Counted from the stretch's first letter, positions 8,729 through 18,766 are shown. The stretch is DNA of 34,553 nt from Vibrio penaeicida (GCF_002933855.1 NZ_BFAQ01000019.1:102846-137398); one strand, 5' to 3'. Notes: generated by a model from the letters alone, not told the origin. Made by a program: numbers and translations.

Positions 8729-10579
8729 TTACTTTGCATATACAGACATTTGTTGAAGCAATTTTGTCAATTCACGGTTTGGCATAGTACGCTCAGCTTT
8801 TTTGTTGAGCTTTAGATCTGTGATTTCCGTATAGCCACCCGGTCTATTGACGATAATTTCATTTCCGCCCACAATTCCATAATCCATGTAACTGCCGACA
8901 ATAACCCAGTTTTCTTGTCTGTTCGTGGTGAACAAATCTTCCCCGACACTATAATCACGAACATCATTCGACACGCTTAATGGTTGCTTCATTAATGTTG
9001 GAGCTACATCTAGGTGACTGGTTCTGGTGTGAATAATATCGGCTTCTTTTTCAGGGTGATATAAGTAGAATGGAACGTGAACCTGAGCGGGAGCGTAGTT
9101 GCTGCCGTGTCCCCAATAGTTCTTTTTGTAATCGTTAAATTCTTCACCGTGATCAGACGTAATAACGATGATGGTATTTTCCAATTCACCTGATGCTTCC
9201 AATTTATCTAATATTTCACCGACCAATTTGTCGATGTAGTACAGCGAGTTTCGATAGCGGTTACGATACTCTGTTGGGTCGAAGTCATTGTTTAATTTAA
9301 CGTGATCGACGCGATCCCAATAGGGAGTAAAAGGCCTTTCCATCTCTGCTGGGAAAGAAGTCCCGTGCGCGGCATCGTAAAACATGAATCCAAAGTAAGG
9401 CTTGCTTGGGTCTCGTTTTTCTAAGAACTGCAAGAAGTCGTCTGTTATTTTACGATCGCGCTCTGCTGGTGTATTACCTGGTGTGGTTACCGTTAAATCT
9501 TTAACGCCAGCAAAGACCGTTCGATCGAATGGCGGGCTATGTAAAGGCGCAGACCCGTGGATAGACATATCATAATTCAGTGAGTGTAAGGTCTCCATCA
9601 ACACGGGCTGCTGCTGGCTGGAGCGTACCGCATCCCAATAGGTGGAAGGTAAGCCATAGAATAAGCTAAAGATCCCCATTTGGGTCGAGTTACCCCCACT
9701 AAGGTGTTCTTTAAATACCAAGCTGCGCTGACCAAACTTTTCAATATTTGGTGTGACTTGCTCATTGGCATCATCAAAACGCCACGCATCCAATACGATC
9801 ATCAAGAAATTAGGTGTTTTTGCATTTTCAACCTGCTGAATGGGTTTCAACGGGTAGTTCAAGTTGGTTACTTTCTGGTGAGCAATTTTAGTATGAGCAT
9901 CGCGTCCTGCTTGTTGCTCTACCCAGCCGTTATCTTCAAGGTAATCATTTGCGGTTAATGGTAAATATAGCGGCCAGTGATGGCTGTAACTCGGTATCAC
10001 TTGATCGAAATTGGCGTATTTCCAAGCGTGAGTAAATTGGCTGAATACCAAGCAGCTAAACCAAACCGAAATTCCAAGTAACAAGTAGCGTTTCTTTGTT
10101 TCGATCCAACGGTTTGCTAAGACAATCGTCATGATAATAGCGTTGATGAGACCAAAAGCGACCACCCCACCAACGAGTAAAGTAAACCATGACACATCAA
10201 TGATTTGGTCTCCACCTTGAATCAGCAACTCAAAGACAAAGCCATTCAGATGAAAGCGATATTGGTTATACACCTGGGTATCGACAGCAATCAGTATTGC
10301 AGTGACGATGAAAGGTAACACAGCTAGGCATCTAAAGAGCCTTGTGGGCAGCCAGATTAGTATTAGAGAAGGAAGCGAGCACAGCAACGCCATCAGACCA
10401 AACAGCCCAATTTGGGTAGAAAAAATGTAAGGGTAGGATAGCCAGCTACCTTCTGGAATATCCATCCAGCTTACATAAGGGATGCCTATCGCTGATAATA
10501 AAACAGCGTTCAATATTAAAAGGCAAAAAATCCATCGCGAGTTAAAGCGAAGATTCTCGCGAAGTTTAGAAAATGACAT
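8729..10579 (-). CDS. DUF3413/sulfatase-domain inner-membrane protein, YejM/PbgA-like
   Basis: The product (616 residues from the chosen ATG) has five transmembrane segments in its first 220 residues (starting WIFCLLILNAVLL) and a large periplasmic alkaline-phosphatase-fold domain. Visible landmarks are NFLMIVLDAWRFDD at its start, the GGNSTQMGIFSLFYG segment where the nucleophilic Thr/Ser lies, TSDHGEEF and WGHGSNYAPAQVHVP. This architecture is that of YejM/PbgA (LPS-control protein LapC) and its paralogues; whether it is catalytic is unknown. The start at 10579 fits the family N terminus; an upstream TTG at 10633 would add 18 residues. It interrupts the nsrR-rnr pair. Confidence 0.85.
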   Translation of the reverse strand: MSFSKLRENLRFNSRWIFCLLILNAVLLSAIGIPYVSWMDIPEGSWLSYPYIFSTQIGLFGLMALLCSLPSLILIWLPTRLFRCLAVLPFIVTAILIAVDTQVYNQYRFHLNGFVFELLIQGGDQIIDVSWFTLLVGGVVAFGLINAIIMTIVLANRWIETKKRYLLLGISVWFSCLVFSQFTHAWKYANFDQVIPSYSHHWPLYLPLTANDYLEDNGWVEQQAGRDAHTKIAHQKVTNLNYPLKPIQQVENAKTPNFLMIVLDAWRFDDANEQVTPNIEKFGQRSLVFKEHLSGGNSTQMGIFSLFYGLPSTYWDAVRSSQQQPVLMETLHSLNYDMSIHGSAPLHSPPFDRTVFAGVKDLTVTTPGNTPAERDRKITDDFLQFLEKRDPSKPYFGFMFYDAAHGTSFPAEMERPFTPYWDRVDHVKLNNDFDPTEYRNRYRNSLYYIDKLVGEILDKLEASGELENTIIVITSDHGEEFNDYKKNYWGHGSNYAPAQVHVPFYLYHPEKEADIIHTRTSHLDVAPTLMKQPLSVSNDVRDYSVGEDLFTTNRQENWVIVGSYMDYGIVGGNEIIVNRPGGYTEITDLKLNKKAERTMPNRELTKLLQQMSVYAK

Positions 10580-10842
10580 AAATATTATTGGACGAACAAA
10601 AAGAGTTGCGCATCTTACAAAAGAACCATACAAAGTTTCAAGCAGGTATTTGCTTTGTTTATATATTGCCTAACTTTTGTTTAGCTGAATATATGTACCA
10701 CTGAATTGTCACAATTTGACCAGTATGATGGATAACTGGCTTGTAGTGGATTGCTCGCTCGTGGCGATATATTTCCTGAGAAAGCGGTGTGCGCTGTCGG
10801 TAACCGTCAGATTTAGATATACTTAAGATCTATCCAATCTAT

Positions 10843-10854
10843 AGCAGGCCTGCT
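10843..10854. repeat. Perfect palindrome over the rnr ribosome binding site
   Basis: AGCAGGCCTGCT is a perfect 12-bp palindrome ending one base before the rnr ATG; the weak Shine-Dalgarno element GCAGG lies inside it. It might limit initiation through RNA pairing. Function is inferred only. Confidence 0.6.
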
Positions 10855-10855
10855 T

Positions 10856-13315
10856 ATGTCTCAAAACACTCCCATTGATCCTTTTGCTGAGCGCGAATCC
10901 GGTAAATATGAAAACCCGATTCCTAGCCGGGAGTTCATTATTGAATTTCTGACTCAGGCAAATGTGCCGATGAATCGAAACGATTTATTTGATGCATTGG
11001 AGCTTAAAGGGGAAGAGCAGTATGAAGGGCTTCGTCGACGTTTACGTGCGATGGAGCGTGATGGGCAGTTGGTATTTACTCGCCGTCAATGTTACGTATT
11101 GCCAGAGAAACTTGAGCTGGCTAAAGGGCATGTGATTGGACACAAAGACGGATTTGGATGGTTAAGACCAGAAGGCAGCAAAGGAAGAGATAATGATATT
11201 CTGTTGCCTCACCATCAGATGAAAACCATCATCCATGGCGATTACGTATTAGTGCAGCCGACAGGGACAGATAAGCGTGGTCGTAAAGAAGGACGCCTTG
11301 TTCGGATATTGGAAGAGCGCAAGACTCAAATTGTCGGTCGTTACTTTATGGAGCACGAGTACTCGTATGTGGTGCCTGATGATTCCCGTATCAGCCAAGA
11401 TATCCTGATCCCTAAAGAGCACCGTTGTGGGGCTCGGATGGGAAATGTTGTCGTTATCGAAATTACGAGCCGCGCAAGCCGCTCTCGAGGTATGACAGGA
11501 AAAATATTGGAAGTGCTTGGCGAAAATATGGCACCAGGCATGGAAACCCAAATTGCCATTCGAACCCATCAAATTCCTGATGTTTGGCCGGAAGAGGTCG
11601 ACAAACAAATTGCAGACCTAACAGAACACGTCCCGGAAGAAGCAAAGAAAGGGCGAGTCGATTTACGTGAATTGCCATTGGTCACAATAGATGGAGAAGA
11701 CGCTCGAGATTTCGATGATGCTGTTTATTGCGAAGCGAAGCGCAGCGGCGGTTGGCGCCTTTGGGTGGCGATTGCAGATGTGAGCTATTATGTTCGCCCG
11801 AATACGGCTCTGGATAAAGAAGCGATCAATCGAGGTAACTCTGTTTATTTTCCATCGCAGGTAGTTCCTATGCTCCCAGAGGTACTGTCTAACGGGCTGT
11901 GTTCTTTAAATCCACAAGTTGATCGTTTGTGCATGGTATGCGAAATGACGATTTCTGCTTCAGGGAAATTATCTGGATACAAGCACTACGAAGCCGTCAT
12001 GAATTCTCATGCTCGCCTAACGTACAACAAAGTTGGCGCCATTTTGGATGGAGATGAAGAACTCCGTGAACGTTACAAACCACTGGTTTCGCATCTAGAA
12101 GAGCTTCATAAAATGTATGGAGTTCTGAAGCAAGCTCGTGATAGCCGTGGCGCCATTGAATTTGAAACAGTAGAAGCCAAGTTTATATTCAACCCGGACC
12201 GTAAGATTGATCGAATTGAGCCAGTAGTTCGGAATGATGCGCATAAAATCATCGAAGAATGCATGATTTTAGCCAATATTGCTTCGGCATCTTTGGTCGA
12301 AAAAGCAAAAGAGCCTTCGCTGTATCGTATTCACGAAACACCTGGAGAAGAGCGCTTGCAAGGGTTTCGAGATTTCCTTGGTGAGCTTGGGCTTAACCTA
12401 ACGGGTGGCTTAGAACCTTCTCCTACAGATTACGCTAGCCTGATGAAACAGATTGGCGAGCGTCAGGACAAAGAGCTTATTCAAACCATGCTGCTTCGTT
12501 CAATGAAGCAGGCGGTTTACAATGCCGATAATGCGGGCCACTTTGGTCTGGCACTAAAACGATACGCGCACTTTACATCGCCTATTCGTCGCTACCCAGA
12601 TCTGTTACTGCATCGTGCTATTAAGTACCTGATTGCCAAGGAAGAAGGTCGTAATACCGAACGCTGGACACCAACGGGTGGTTTCCATTACTCCTTTGAT
12701 GATATGGATGTGTATGGTGAGCAGTGCTCCATGACCGAGCGCCGTGCTGATGATGCCACGCGTGACGTATCAGATTGGCTGAAATGTGAATATATGCAAG
12801 ATCATGTCGGTGAAGAGTTGGATGGTGTGATTGCCAATGTTACGGGCTTTGGTTTTTTTGTACGTCTAACGGAGCTTCACATTGATGGGCTTGTGCATAT
12901 CTCTTCCCTTGCTAATGATTACTATCAATTTGACCCAATTGGTCAAAGGCTTATTGGTGAAAGCTTCGGCAATATCTATCGTTTAGGCGATGCAGTAAAA
13001 GTTAAAGTGTTGTCGGTGAATTTAGATGATCGTCAAATTGACTTTGAATTGGTCGAAACAAGCCGTAAGCTACGCGGAAAAGGCAAAACAGCCAAGAAGC
13101 GTGCAGCGCAGTCCGATAAAAAAGCGAACAGTAAAAAGAAGGCAACAGTAAAATCGAGAAAACCGGGTGCAAAAGCGAAAGCGATGGTTGAGCCAACTAA
13201 GCGTCCCGATGGTTCGAAAGAGCCTTCCTCCGCGAATAAAAAGAGCAAGTCTGAAAAAGCGCGCAAGAAGAAGTCCCGAGCGAAAAATCGAAAGTCTCAG
13301 GGAAAACAGAAATAA
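10856..13315 (+). CDS. rnr: Ribonuclease R
   Basis: RNase R is a processive 3'-5' exoribonuclease that degrades structured RNA, acts in mRNA and rRNA quality control and works with tmRNA. The 819 residues fit the family (813 in E. coli): an N-terminal helix-turn-helix (residues 37-75), two cold-shock domains (about 85-240), the RNB domain with catalytic [12 protein letters not shown] near residues 279-290, and an S1 domain (about 651-735). The last 80 residues are a Lys/Arg/Ser-rich tail, the region bound by SmpB-tmRNA in E. coli. It is followed 17 bases later by rlmB, as in E. coli. Confidence 0.97.
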   Translation: MSQNTPIDPFAERESGKYENPIPSREFIIEFLTQANVPMNRNDLFDALELKGEEQYEGLRRRLRAMERDGQLVFTRRQCYVLPEKLELAKGHVIGHKDGFGWLRPEGSKGRDNDILLPHHQMKTIIHGDYVLVQPTGTDKRGRKEGRLVRILEERKTQIVGRYFMEHEYSYVVPDDSRISQDILIPKEHRCGARMGNVVVIEITSRASRSRGMTGKILEVLGENMAPGMETQIAIRTHQIPDVWPEEVDKQIADLTEHVPEEAKKGRVDLRELPLVTIDGEDARDFDDAVYCEAKRSGGWRLWVAIADVSYYVRPNTALDKEAINRGNSVYFPSQVVPMLPEVLSNGLCSLNPQVDRLCMVCEMTISASGKLSGYKHYEAVMNSHARLTYNKVGAILDGDEELRERYKPLVSHLEELHKMYGVLKQARDSRGAIEFETVEAKFIFNPDRKIDRIEPVVRNDAHKIIEECMILANIASASLVEKAKEPSLYRIHETPGEERLQGFRDFLGELGLNLTGGLEPSPTDYASLMKQIGERQDKELIQTMLLRSMKQAVYNADNAGHFGLALKRYAHFTSPIRRYPDLLLHRAIKYLIAKEEGRNTERWTPTGGFHYSFDDMDVYGEQCSMTERRADDATRDVSDWLKCEYMQDHVGEELDGVIANVTGFGFFVRLTELHIDGLVHISSLANDYYQFDPIGQRLIGESFGNIYRLGDAVKVKVLSVNLDDRQIDFELVETSRKLRGKGKTAKKRAAQSDKKANSKKKATVKSRKPGAKAKAMVEPTKRPDGSKEPSSANKKSKSEKARKKKSRAKNRKSQGKQK

Positions 13316-13332
13316 TCTGAACAGGTCAGGTA

Positions 13333-14070
13333 ATGAGTAACGAATTTATTTATGGCATTCACGCCGTAAAAGCGGTACTGGAAAAAGATCCGGTGCGTTT
13401 TATTGAGGCATACGTTTTAAAAGGTCGTCAAGATGAGCGACTGTTACCACTGCTGAATGAATTGCAAAATGTTGGAGTATCTATTCAACAAATGGGCAGA
13501 AAAGCGTTGGATGACAAAGCCAGTGGTGCAAACCATCAAGGTATCATTGCACGTGTTAAACCAGCTAAGCAATTGAATGAAAACGATTTGGATGGAATCT
13601 TGGCTCAACACGAACAGCCGCTTTTATTGGTACTAGATGGTGTAACAGATCCACATAATCTTGGTGCTTGTTTAAGGAATGCCGATGCGGCTGGTGTTGC
13701 CGCAGTTATCGTTCCTAAAGATCGTTCATCGCCTTTAACGGCAACGGTGAGTAAGGTGGCATGTGGCGCAGCAGAGACGGTACCGTTAGTGCGAGTAACC
13801 AATCTTGCTCGGACCATGCGAGCATTACAAGAACAAGGTGTTTGGTTTGTGGGGACAGCAGGTGAAGCCACTCACGACATTTATCAAGCGAAGCTTTCTG
13901 GTCCGTTGGCGGTTGTTATGGGGGCAGAAGGTGATGGTATGCGACGTTTGACACGTGAAACATGCGATGATTTGATTAAGATCCCGATGGCTGGAAGTGT
14001 GTCTAGCCTGAATGTTTCAGTAGCTTCTGGGATTTGCCTGTTTGAAGCGGTAAGGCAGCGCGCGCTCTAG
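13333..14070 (+). CDS. rlmB: 23S rRNA (guanosine-2251-2'-O)-methyltransferase
   Basis: RlmB methylates the ribose of G2251 in the peptidyl-transferase P loop of 23S rRNA. The 245-residue protein has an N-terminal substrate-binding domain ([11 protein letters not shown]) and a SPOUT methyltransferase domain with motif 1 [16 protein letters not shown], motif 2 [11 protein letters not shown] and motif 3 [15 protein letters not shown], where the knot binds S-adenosylmethionine. It is the second gene of the rnr-rlmB operon and ends before a bidirectional terminator. Confidence 0.97.
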   Translation: MSNEFIYGIHAVKAVLEKDPVRFIEAYVLKGRQDERLLPLLNELQNVGVSIQQMGRKALDDKASGANHQGIIARVKPAKQLNENDLDGILAQHEQPLLLVLDGVTDPHNLGACLRNADAAGVAAVIVPKDRSSPLTATVSKVACGAAETVPLVRVTNLARTMRALQEQGVWFVGTAGEATHDIYQAKLSGPLAVVMGAEGDGMRRLTRETCDDLIKIPMAGSVSSLNVSVASGICLFEAVRQRAL

Positions 14071-14110
14071 AGCTTGCAGCCCTCTCCATTAGGGATAAGC
14101 AAAAGAAATA

Positions 14111-14142
14111 AAAAACCACCAACGATGTTGGTGGTTTTTTTT
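14111..14142. terminator. Bidirectional terminator between rlmB and crp
   Basis: AAAAACCACCAAC and GTTGGTGGTTTTT form a 13-bp perfect stem with a three-base loop. There are T runs on both strands, so it can end both rightward rlmB and leftward crp transcripts. Confidence 0.92.
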
Positions 14143-14182
14143 GTTCTTAATCGAAACGTTTTCTTTATTGAAGCAATACTGC

Positions 14183-14815
14183 TTAACGCGTTCCGTATAC
14201 CACGATAGTTTTACCGTGTGCTGAAATCAGGTTTTGCTCTTCCAGCATCTTCAGGATACGGCCAACGGTTTCACGTGAACAGCCAACAATCTGACCAATT
14301 TCCTGGCGTGTAATCTTGATTTGCATGCCATCTGGGTGCGTCATCGCATCTGGTTGTTTCGCTAAGTTCAGAAGTGTCTGAGCGATACGGCCAGTAACGT
14401 CTAGGAAAGCAAGGTCGCCTACTTTTTGGCTGGTAGTTTGAAGACGGTTAGCCATTTGAGAAGAAAGGCGCATCAGAATATCAGGGTTAACTTGAATTAA
14501 CTGACGGAACTTCTTAAACGAAATTTCTGCTACTTCACATGGTGTCTTTGCACGAACCCAAGCGGTACGCTCTTGGTCTTCTTCAAATAGACCAAGTTCA
14601 CCAATGAAATCGCCTTGGTTGAGGTAAGACAAGATCATTTCTTTGCCTTCTTCATCCTTGATAAGCACGGCAACAGAACCTTTCACGATGTAGTACAGGG
14701 TCTCTGCCTTTTCACCCGCATGAATCAGAGTACTCTTAGAAGGGTACTTATGAATATGACAGTGTGAAAGGAACCACTCTAATGTTGGATCGGTTTGAGG
14801 TTTACCTAGAACCAT
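14183..14815 (-). CDS. crp: cAMP receptor protein (catabolite regulator)
   Basis: CRP is the global cAMP-dependent regulator of carbon use, and in Vibrio also of quorum sensing and competence. The 210-residue product matches E. coli CRP almost residue for residue. The cAMP domain includes [24 protein letters not shown] with the cyclic-nucleotide-binding Glu, Arg and Ser/Thr region. The C-terminal helix-turn-helix has the recognition helix [15 protein letters not shown]. The gene is the last of a leftward series after prkB; a candidate CRP site in its upstream region suggests autoregulation. Confidence 0.98.
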   Translation of the reverse strand: MVLGKPQTDPTLEWFLSHCHIHKYPSKSTLIHAGEKAETLYYIVKGSVAVLIKDEEGKEMILSYLNQGDFIGELGLFEEDQERTAWVRAKTPCEVAEISFKKFRQLIQVNPDILMRLSSQMANRLQTTSQKVGDLAFLDVTGRIAQTLLNLAKQPDAMTHPDGMQIKITRQEIGQIVGCSRETVGRILKMLEEQNLISAHGKTIVVYGTR

Positions 14816-15009
14816 AATATCTTTCTTCCTCTGCAGGGTTTGCTCAGCAGCTTTCCGTATCGACTGAGCCAGATTGAACTGGTCATTTAGAATAGGGTGT
14901 TATAGTTGATGCTGCAAGCTATCATATGTTTCGGTTAGAAATAGTATCCTTTTTCTGAAACGATTTCTTGACTTTGATCGGTACACGACTGGGTTTATCT
15001 AAGCAAAAA

Positions 15010-15025
15010 TGTGCACATGATCACG
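15010..15025. promoter_or_regulatory. Candidate CRP-binding site upstream of crp
   Basis: TGTGC-ACATGA-TCACG matches 8 of 10 core positions of the CRP consensus TGTGA-N6-TCACA. It lies about 195 bases upstream of the crp start, in the 243-base gap between prkB and crp that holds no gene. E. coli crp is autoregulated by CRP, which makes the site plausible. Confidence 0.45.
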
Positions 15026-15058
15026 CTATAGCAACTTCGCATACTTTTCTTTCTATCA

Positions 15059-15928
15059 CTAGCCGATTTTGCCGGTTTCGATGAGTTGTTGAAGTATCGG
15101 TTGGACGATCAGTTCCATGGCAAAACTCATCTTACCTCCAGGTACAACGAGCGTATTATGACGCGACATAAATGACCCTTGAATCATAGATAATAGGTAT
15201 GGGTAGTCGACGTTTTTAATGCCGCGAAGCCGGATGACAACAAAACTTTCATCTAAACTTGGGATGCCTTTTGCTGCAAGGGGATTGGAAGTGTCTACAG
15301 TCGGGACACGCTGAAAGTTAATGTGTGTGCGTGAAAATTGTGGGGTAATGTAGTTCAAATAGTCGTCCATCGAGCGCACTATTGAGTCTGTTACCGCTTC
15401 TTTAGAGTGACCTCTGTCGCGCGTATCACGCACAAACTTCTGGATCCATTCGAGGTTTACAATAGGTACCATGCCAATCAGTAGATCAACATGTTGGGAT
15501 ACATTGATATCGCCATCCATTACGCCGCCATGTAGCCCCTCGTAGAATAGAACATCGGAGTTTTCAGGCAGCTGTTGCCATGGGGTAAATGTGCCGGGCA
15601 TTTGGTTGTAAGGTACCGCCTCATCAAATGAGTGCAAGTAACGTCTAACTTGACCCGAACCTTTTTCGCCGTACGTTCGAAAGAACTGCTCCAATGCAGG
15701 AAAGTCATTCGCTTGAGGACCAAAATAGCTTATATGTCGACCTTGCTCTTTCGCTTTGCGAATTTCCACGTCCATCTCTGGGCGGGTAAATCGGTGAAAG
15801 CTATCCCCTTCGACTAGCGCTGATTTAACGTTCATCATATTGAACATCTTGCGAAACGCTTCAGAAGTGGTGGTTGTCCCCGCGCCTGACGAGCCGGTAA
15901 CGGCAATGATTGGGTGTTTTGCTGACAT
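15059..15928 (-). CDS. prkB: Phosphoribulokinase-family protein PrkB
   Basis: The product (289 residues) belongs to the phosphoribulokinase/uridine kinase P-loop family and is very close to E. coli PrkB, whose physiological substrate is unsettled. The nucleotide-binding loop GSSGAGTTTT lies at residues 12-21, and GDSFHRFTRPEMD and FYEGLHGG match the family. Nothing else of a Calvin cycle is present, so true ribulose-5-phosphate kinase activity in CO2 fixation is unlikely. It stands between yheU and crp; E. coli has yhfA between prkB and crp, which is absent here. Confidence 0.93.
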   Translation of the reverse strand: MSAKHPIIAVTGSSGAGTTTTSEAFRKMFNMMNVKSALVEGDSFHRFTRPEMDVEIRKAKEQGRHISYFGPQANDFPALEQFFRTYGEKGSGQVRRYLHSFDEAVPYNQMPGTFTPWQQLPENSDVLFYEGLHGGVMDGDINVSQHVDLLIGMVPIVNLEWIQKFVRDTRDRGHSKEAVTDSIVRSMDDYLNYITPQFSRTHINFQRVPTVDTSNPLAAKGIPSLDESFVVIRLRGIKNVDYPYLLSMIQGSFMSRHNTLVVPGGKMSFAMELIVQPILQQLIETGKIG

Positions 15929-16084
15929 GACTGTCCTTGTCTCTAGTTATCGTTATAGGGAATCAGTGTAGGGGAAGCGGTATAAATAATAAACACTGCC
16001 CTAATCACGTAATTGAATGAAACACCCAGTAGGGTCGCTTTTACTTGAGATCAATGAATCGAAGGTTGTATCAACATCTCGATT

Positions 16085-16297
16085 TCAGCGACTGGGATGC
16101 ACTTGTATATCAACCGTTTCATGAAGCTCAGAAAACACGACAACCGCTTGACCATTTTGCAGTTGAGCACGCACATGATCCACTTTCTCATTTAGGCTGA
16201 TTTCACTGGCTCCGTAATCAGTGCCTTCTCTTAGTACGAACTCTTTAATTAAATTCGTGAGTGTGTCAGTCTCAATTTGTTCCCAAGGGACGATCAT
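16085..16297 (-). CDS. yheU: YheU/UPF0270 family small protein
   Basis: A 70-residue protein of unknown function in the UPF0270 family. It begins [29 protein letters not shown], a highly conserved start, and ends with a charged strand-rich part ([19 protein letters not shown]). It follows yheT with a 15-base gap and precedes prkB, the same order as in E. coli. No membrane segment or signal peptide is visible, so it is probably cytoplasmic. Confidence 0.93.
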   Translation of the reverse strand: MIVPWEQIETDTLTNLIKEFVLREGTDYGASEISLNEKVDHVRAQLQNGQAVVVFSELHETVDIQVHPSR

Positions 16298-16312
16298 AAA
16301 TACCTCAAAATT

Positions 16313-17329
16313 TTATGTCGTCGCAATCTTACCATTAATCTCACTCTGCGCGTTACAGGCTTCCTTTTCTAAGTAAGGCGAAAAATGTTCAGGCAGTGCT
16401 TCTTCTAACCAAAATCTTGGCTTGAAGAGGTGACCACTGACAAACCCCACATGACCACCTTTAGGGAGCAAATGATACTTCACATGGGCGGGAAGAGGAG
16501 TGGTTGGAATAACCGCTTCTGTCATGAAAGGATCGTCTTGTGCATGAATGATGTCCGTTGGAATCCGAATTTTTTTGAGCATCGGAAGCCCGGAACAAGT
16601 TTGGTAGTAATGGTGTGCATTTTTAAATCCATGCAACCGAGAGGTAATGACGTCATCGAAATCAAACATGGAATCAATCTCGTTGATTTCTTTTTCTGTC
16701 AATGCCATGACTTTCTGGACTAGTGGCAGCTTAGCGACAGCATTCTCTTTGAGCGATGAGAGCAGGTAGCTTTGATATACCTTAGAAAAGCCTCGGTTAA
16801 TTCGCTGAGAACACGCCAACAAATCAAGTGGGGCGGATACAACCGATGCCGCATTCAACAGTGTGTTTTCTGTGTACTTTGCAAGGTAGTTGACCAGCAT
16901 ATTTCCCCCTAAAGAAACACCTACCGCTACTTTTACTTGGCGTGGAAAACGCTTGGTTAGATGTTCTATGAAAAAGCGAGCATCTTCTGTTTCGCCTGAG
17001 TGATAGGCTCGAGGGAGTCGGTTAGGTTCGCCACTACAACCTCGAAAATGCATCACCACGGCTAACCACCCTTGCAGCGCAAATGCGTGCATCAATCCAT
17101 TGGCATAAGGGCTTTCAAAGCTGCCTTCCAATCCATGGAATAAAATAAATATTGGCTTGGAAGTATTGGAATTAGGGTCTTCGCTCCACGCCAGATCAAC
17201 AAAATCGCCATCTGGTAGTTCAAGCCTTTCTCTTGCTGGTTCAAACAACGGCTTACGTCGGATAAAGCGAGAGACTAACGTTTGAATGTGCGCATTGCTC
17301 AACCCAAATGCGGGTTTAAATGGGGTCAT
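16313..17329 (-). CDS. yheT: Alpha/beta-fold hydrolase YheT
   Basis: This 338-residue protein belongs to the YheT/ABHD1-3 hydrolase family, likely acting on esters or lipids; the natural substrate is not known. The oxyanion region FHGLEGSFES, the nucleophile elbow GVSLGGN (Ser139), an Asp in HAQDDPFM and the catalytic His in KGGHVGF are all present. It overlaps the 3' end of the MocR gene by four bases, so the two are probably co-translated, and continues into yheU and prkB. Confidence 0.92.
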   Translation of the reverse strand: MTPFKPAFGLSNAHIQTLVSRFIRRKPLFEPARERLELPDGDFVDLAWSEDPNSNTSKPIFILFHGLEGSFESPYANGLMHAFALQGWLAVVMHFRGCSGEPNRLPRAYHSGETEDARFFIEHLTKRFPRQVKVAVGVSLGGNMLVNYLAKYTENTLLNAASVVSAPLDLLACSQRINRGFSKVYQSYLLSSLKENAVAKLPLVQKVMALTEKEINEIDSMFDFDDVITSRLHGFKNAHHYYQTCSGLPMLKKIRIPTDIIHAQDDPFMTEAVIPTTPLPAHVKYHLLPKGGHVGFVSGHLFKPRFWLEEALPEHFSPYLEKEACNAQSEINGKIATT

Positions 17330-18717
17330 AATGAAAAGTCCGAAATAGGGTTGCTGTGAAGTAATTCTGCCAGAACTTTAAGCCCTTGTTCCAATTGTTG
17401 ATAAGTAACTGGTGAACTGAGTGACAAACGAATAGCAGGAGGAACGGCACCGCCGGGAGGGACAAAAAGCTCTCCTGATTTGATAATGACATTTCTTGAG
17501 GCAGCTTGCTGAACAAAGTCACTTAATCGCCAATGCTCTGGTAGTGTTAGCCACAAATGAAAACAGTCTTTCTGGTAGCTGATATCGAAAGAACCAAGGT
17601 ATTGCTTTGTCAGTGCGAGCCTAACATCCATCTCTTTGCGGATGGTGTCGATGACATGTTCAGCTTGGTTTGTTTGTATCATTTGGCATGTCAATGCGGT
17701 CAGTAGTGGGCTTATCATCCAGCTATGGTTTTGCAACGTCATACTCAATTGCTGATACAAATGATCAGGCGCTTGCACGAAACCTACGCGCAACCCCGGT
17801 GCTAAGCACTTAGAAAAAGCCCCTATATGGATAACTTGCTCTGGCATAAAGTTAATCAAAGGAGGAGGTGCCTGTTTTGGCAATAGACCGTTAACGTCGT
17901 CTTCAATAACAATGATTTGGTATTGTTTGCAAACGTCGAGAATGGCTTCTCGTCTCTCAACACTCATTGTTGCGGTTGTTGGATTTTGCAGGGTGGGTGT
18001 TAGGTAGATAAAGCGTGCCGATTGGTTTTGTTTGCATGCGGATACCAAAGCTGCTGGTGATATGCCTTCTTCATCCATCTCTACGCCTTTTAAGGACAAT
18101 TGATTTTGCCGAGCCAAACTCAGTAACCCAGGATAGGTGAGCTTCTCACATAGAATGGTGTCTCCCGCTCGGGTAAATGCGCTTAATACCATTTGAATCG
18201 CATGTTGTGCTCCACTGCTAAACAGCAGCTTTTGAGCTTGCACATTAACCCCTTGAGTCTTTAGCCAGCTGGCTACGATTTTGCGATGCGATTCTATACC
18301 TGTAGGCTTTTGGTATAGCATAAATTGATTCAACGCCGCGTTATTGCGAGATAACGAATTCATTGCTTCCGACAAAATACCGGCCCTATCTAGCAATGGG
18401 GGGATGTTGTAGCCAAAATTACACTCATCGGTTTCTTCCACACTCTCTTCAAATACCCAACTGGCTTTCGAGTGATCTCGAATATACGTGCCAGCACCAA
18501 CACGCGCTTCTACTAACCCGCGCCTTTCAGCTTCAGCATAGGCACGAGTAATGGTACCAACCGTTACTCCTAACTTATCGGCTAATGCCCTATGGGTTGG
18601 TAACTTATCGTTAGTACGGATGATTCCTTCTTCTATTTGCTGAGCAATGGCATCCGCCACTTGATGATACAAAGGGGAAGATAGCGTTTTATCGACGATG
18701 ATTGTTTCGATTGTCAT
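17326..18717 (-). CDS. MocR-family transcriptional regulator (GntR-aminotransferase fusion)
   Basis: The 463-residue protein joins a GntR-type winged helix (residues 12-80: KLPTHRALADKLGVTVGTITRAYAE region) to a fold-type-I aminotransferase domain that binds PLP rather than catalysing. Cofactor contacts visible are Asn255 (LQNPT), Asp283 (IEDDVNG) and the Schiff-base Lys303 in GAFSKCLAPGLR. MocR regulators commonly control a divergent gene linked to vitamin B6, amino acids or GABA/taurine. Here the divergent gene is a LysE exporter followed by a PNPOx-like protein. It overlaps yheT by four bases. The exact effector is unknown. Confidence 0.92.
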   Translation of the reverse strand: MTIETIIVDKTLSSPLYHQVADAIAQQIEEGIIRTNDKLPTHRALADKLGVTVGTITRAYAEAERRGLVEARVGAGTYIRDHSKASWVFEESVEETDECNFGYNIPPLLDRAGILSEAMNSLSRNNAALNQFMLYQKPTGIESHRKIVASWLKTQGVNVQAQKLLFSSGAQHAIQMVLSAFTRAGDTILCEKLTYPGLLSLARQNQLSLKGVEMDEEGISPAALVSACKQNQSARFIYLTPTLQNPTTATMSVERREAILDVCKQYQIIVIEDDVNGLLPKQAPPPLINFMPEQVIHIGAFSKCLAPGLRVGFVQAPDHLYQQLSMTLQNHSWMISPLLTALTCQMIQTNQAEHVIDTIRKEMDVRLALTKQYLGSFDISYQKDCFHLWLTLPEHWRLSDFVQQAASRNVIIKSGELFVPPGGAVPPAIRLSLSSPVTYQQLEQGLKVLAELLHSNPISDFSL

Positions 18718-18751
18718 GGTGACAATAAACCTTTTGCACTGAGATTATTCC

Positions 18752-18766
18752 ATTGTTATGGTCAAT
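18752..18766. promoter_or_regulatory. Imperfect ATTG...CAAT inverted repeat, possible MocR site
   Basis: ATTGTTATGGTCAAT has ATTG/CAAT arms like those of the perfect palindrome at 18805. The two centres lie about 54 bases apart, close to five helical turns, in the divergent MocR-LysE gap. Assignment to MocR is inference. Confidence 0.35.

Noticed and set aside
11249..11608. 119-codon leftward open frame inside rnr
   Set aside because: It is antisense to the cold-shock domains of RNase R and resembles no family; a shadow frame.
15059..15928. PrkB as evidence for a Calvin cycle
   Set aside because: No Rubisco or other Calvin genes are nearby, and this protein is the standard crp-linked PrkB of heterotrophic gammaproteobacteria.
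17316..17522. 68-codon leftward frame overlapping the yheT start and the end of the MocR gene
   Set aside because: It is in another frame of the MocR gene's C-terminal domain, lacks a ribosome binding site and resembles nothing.
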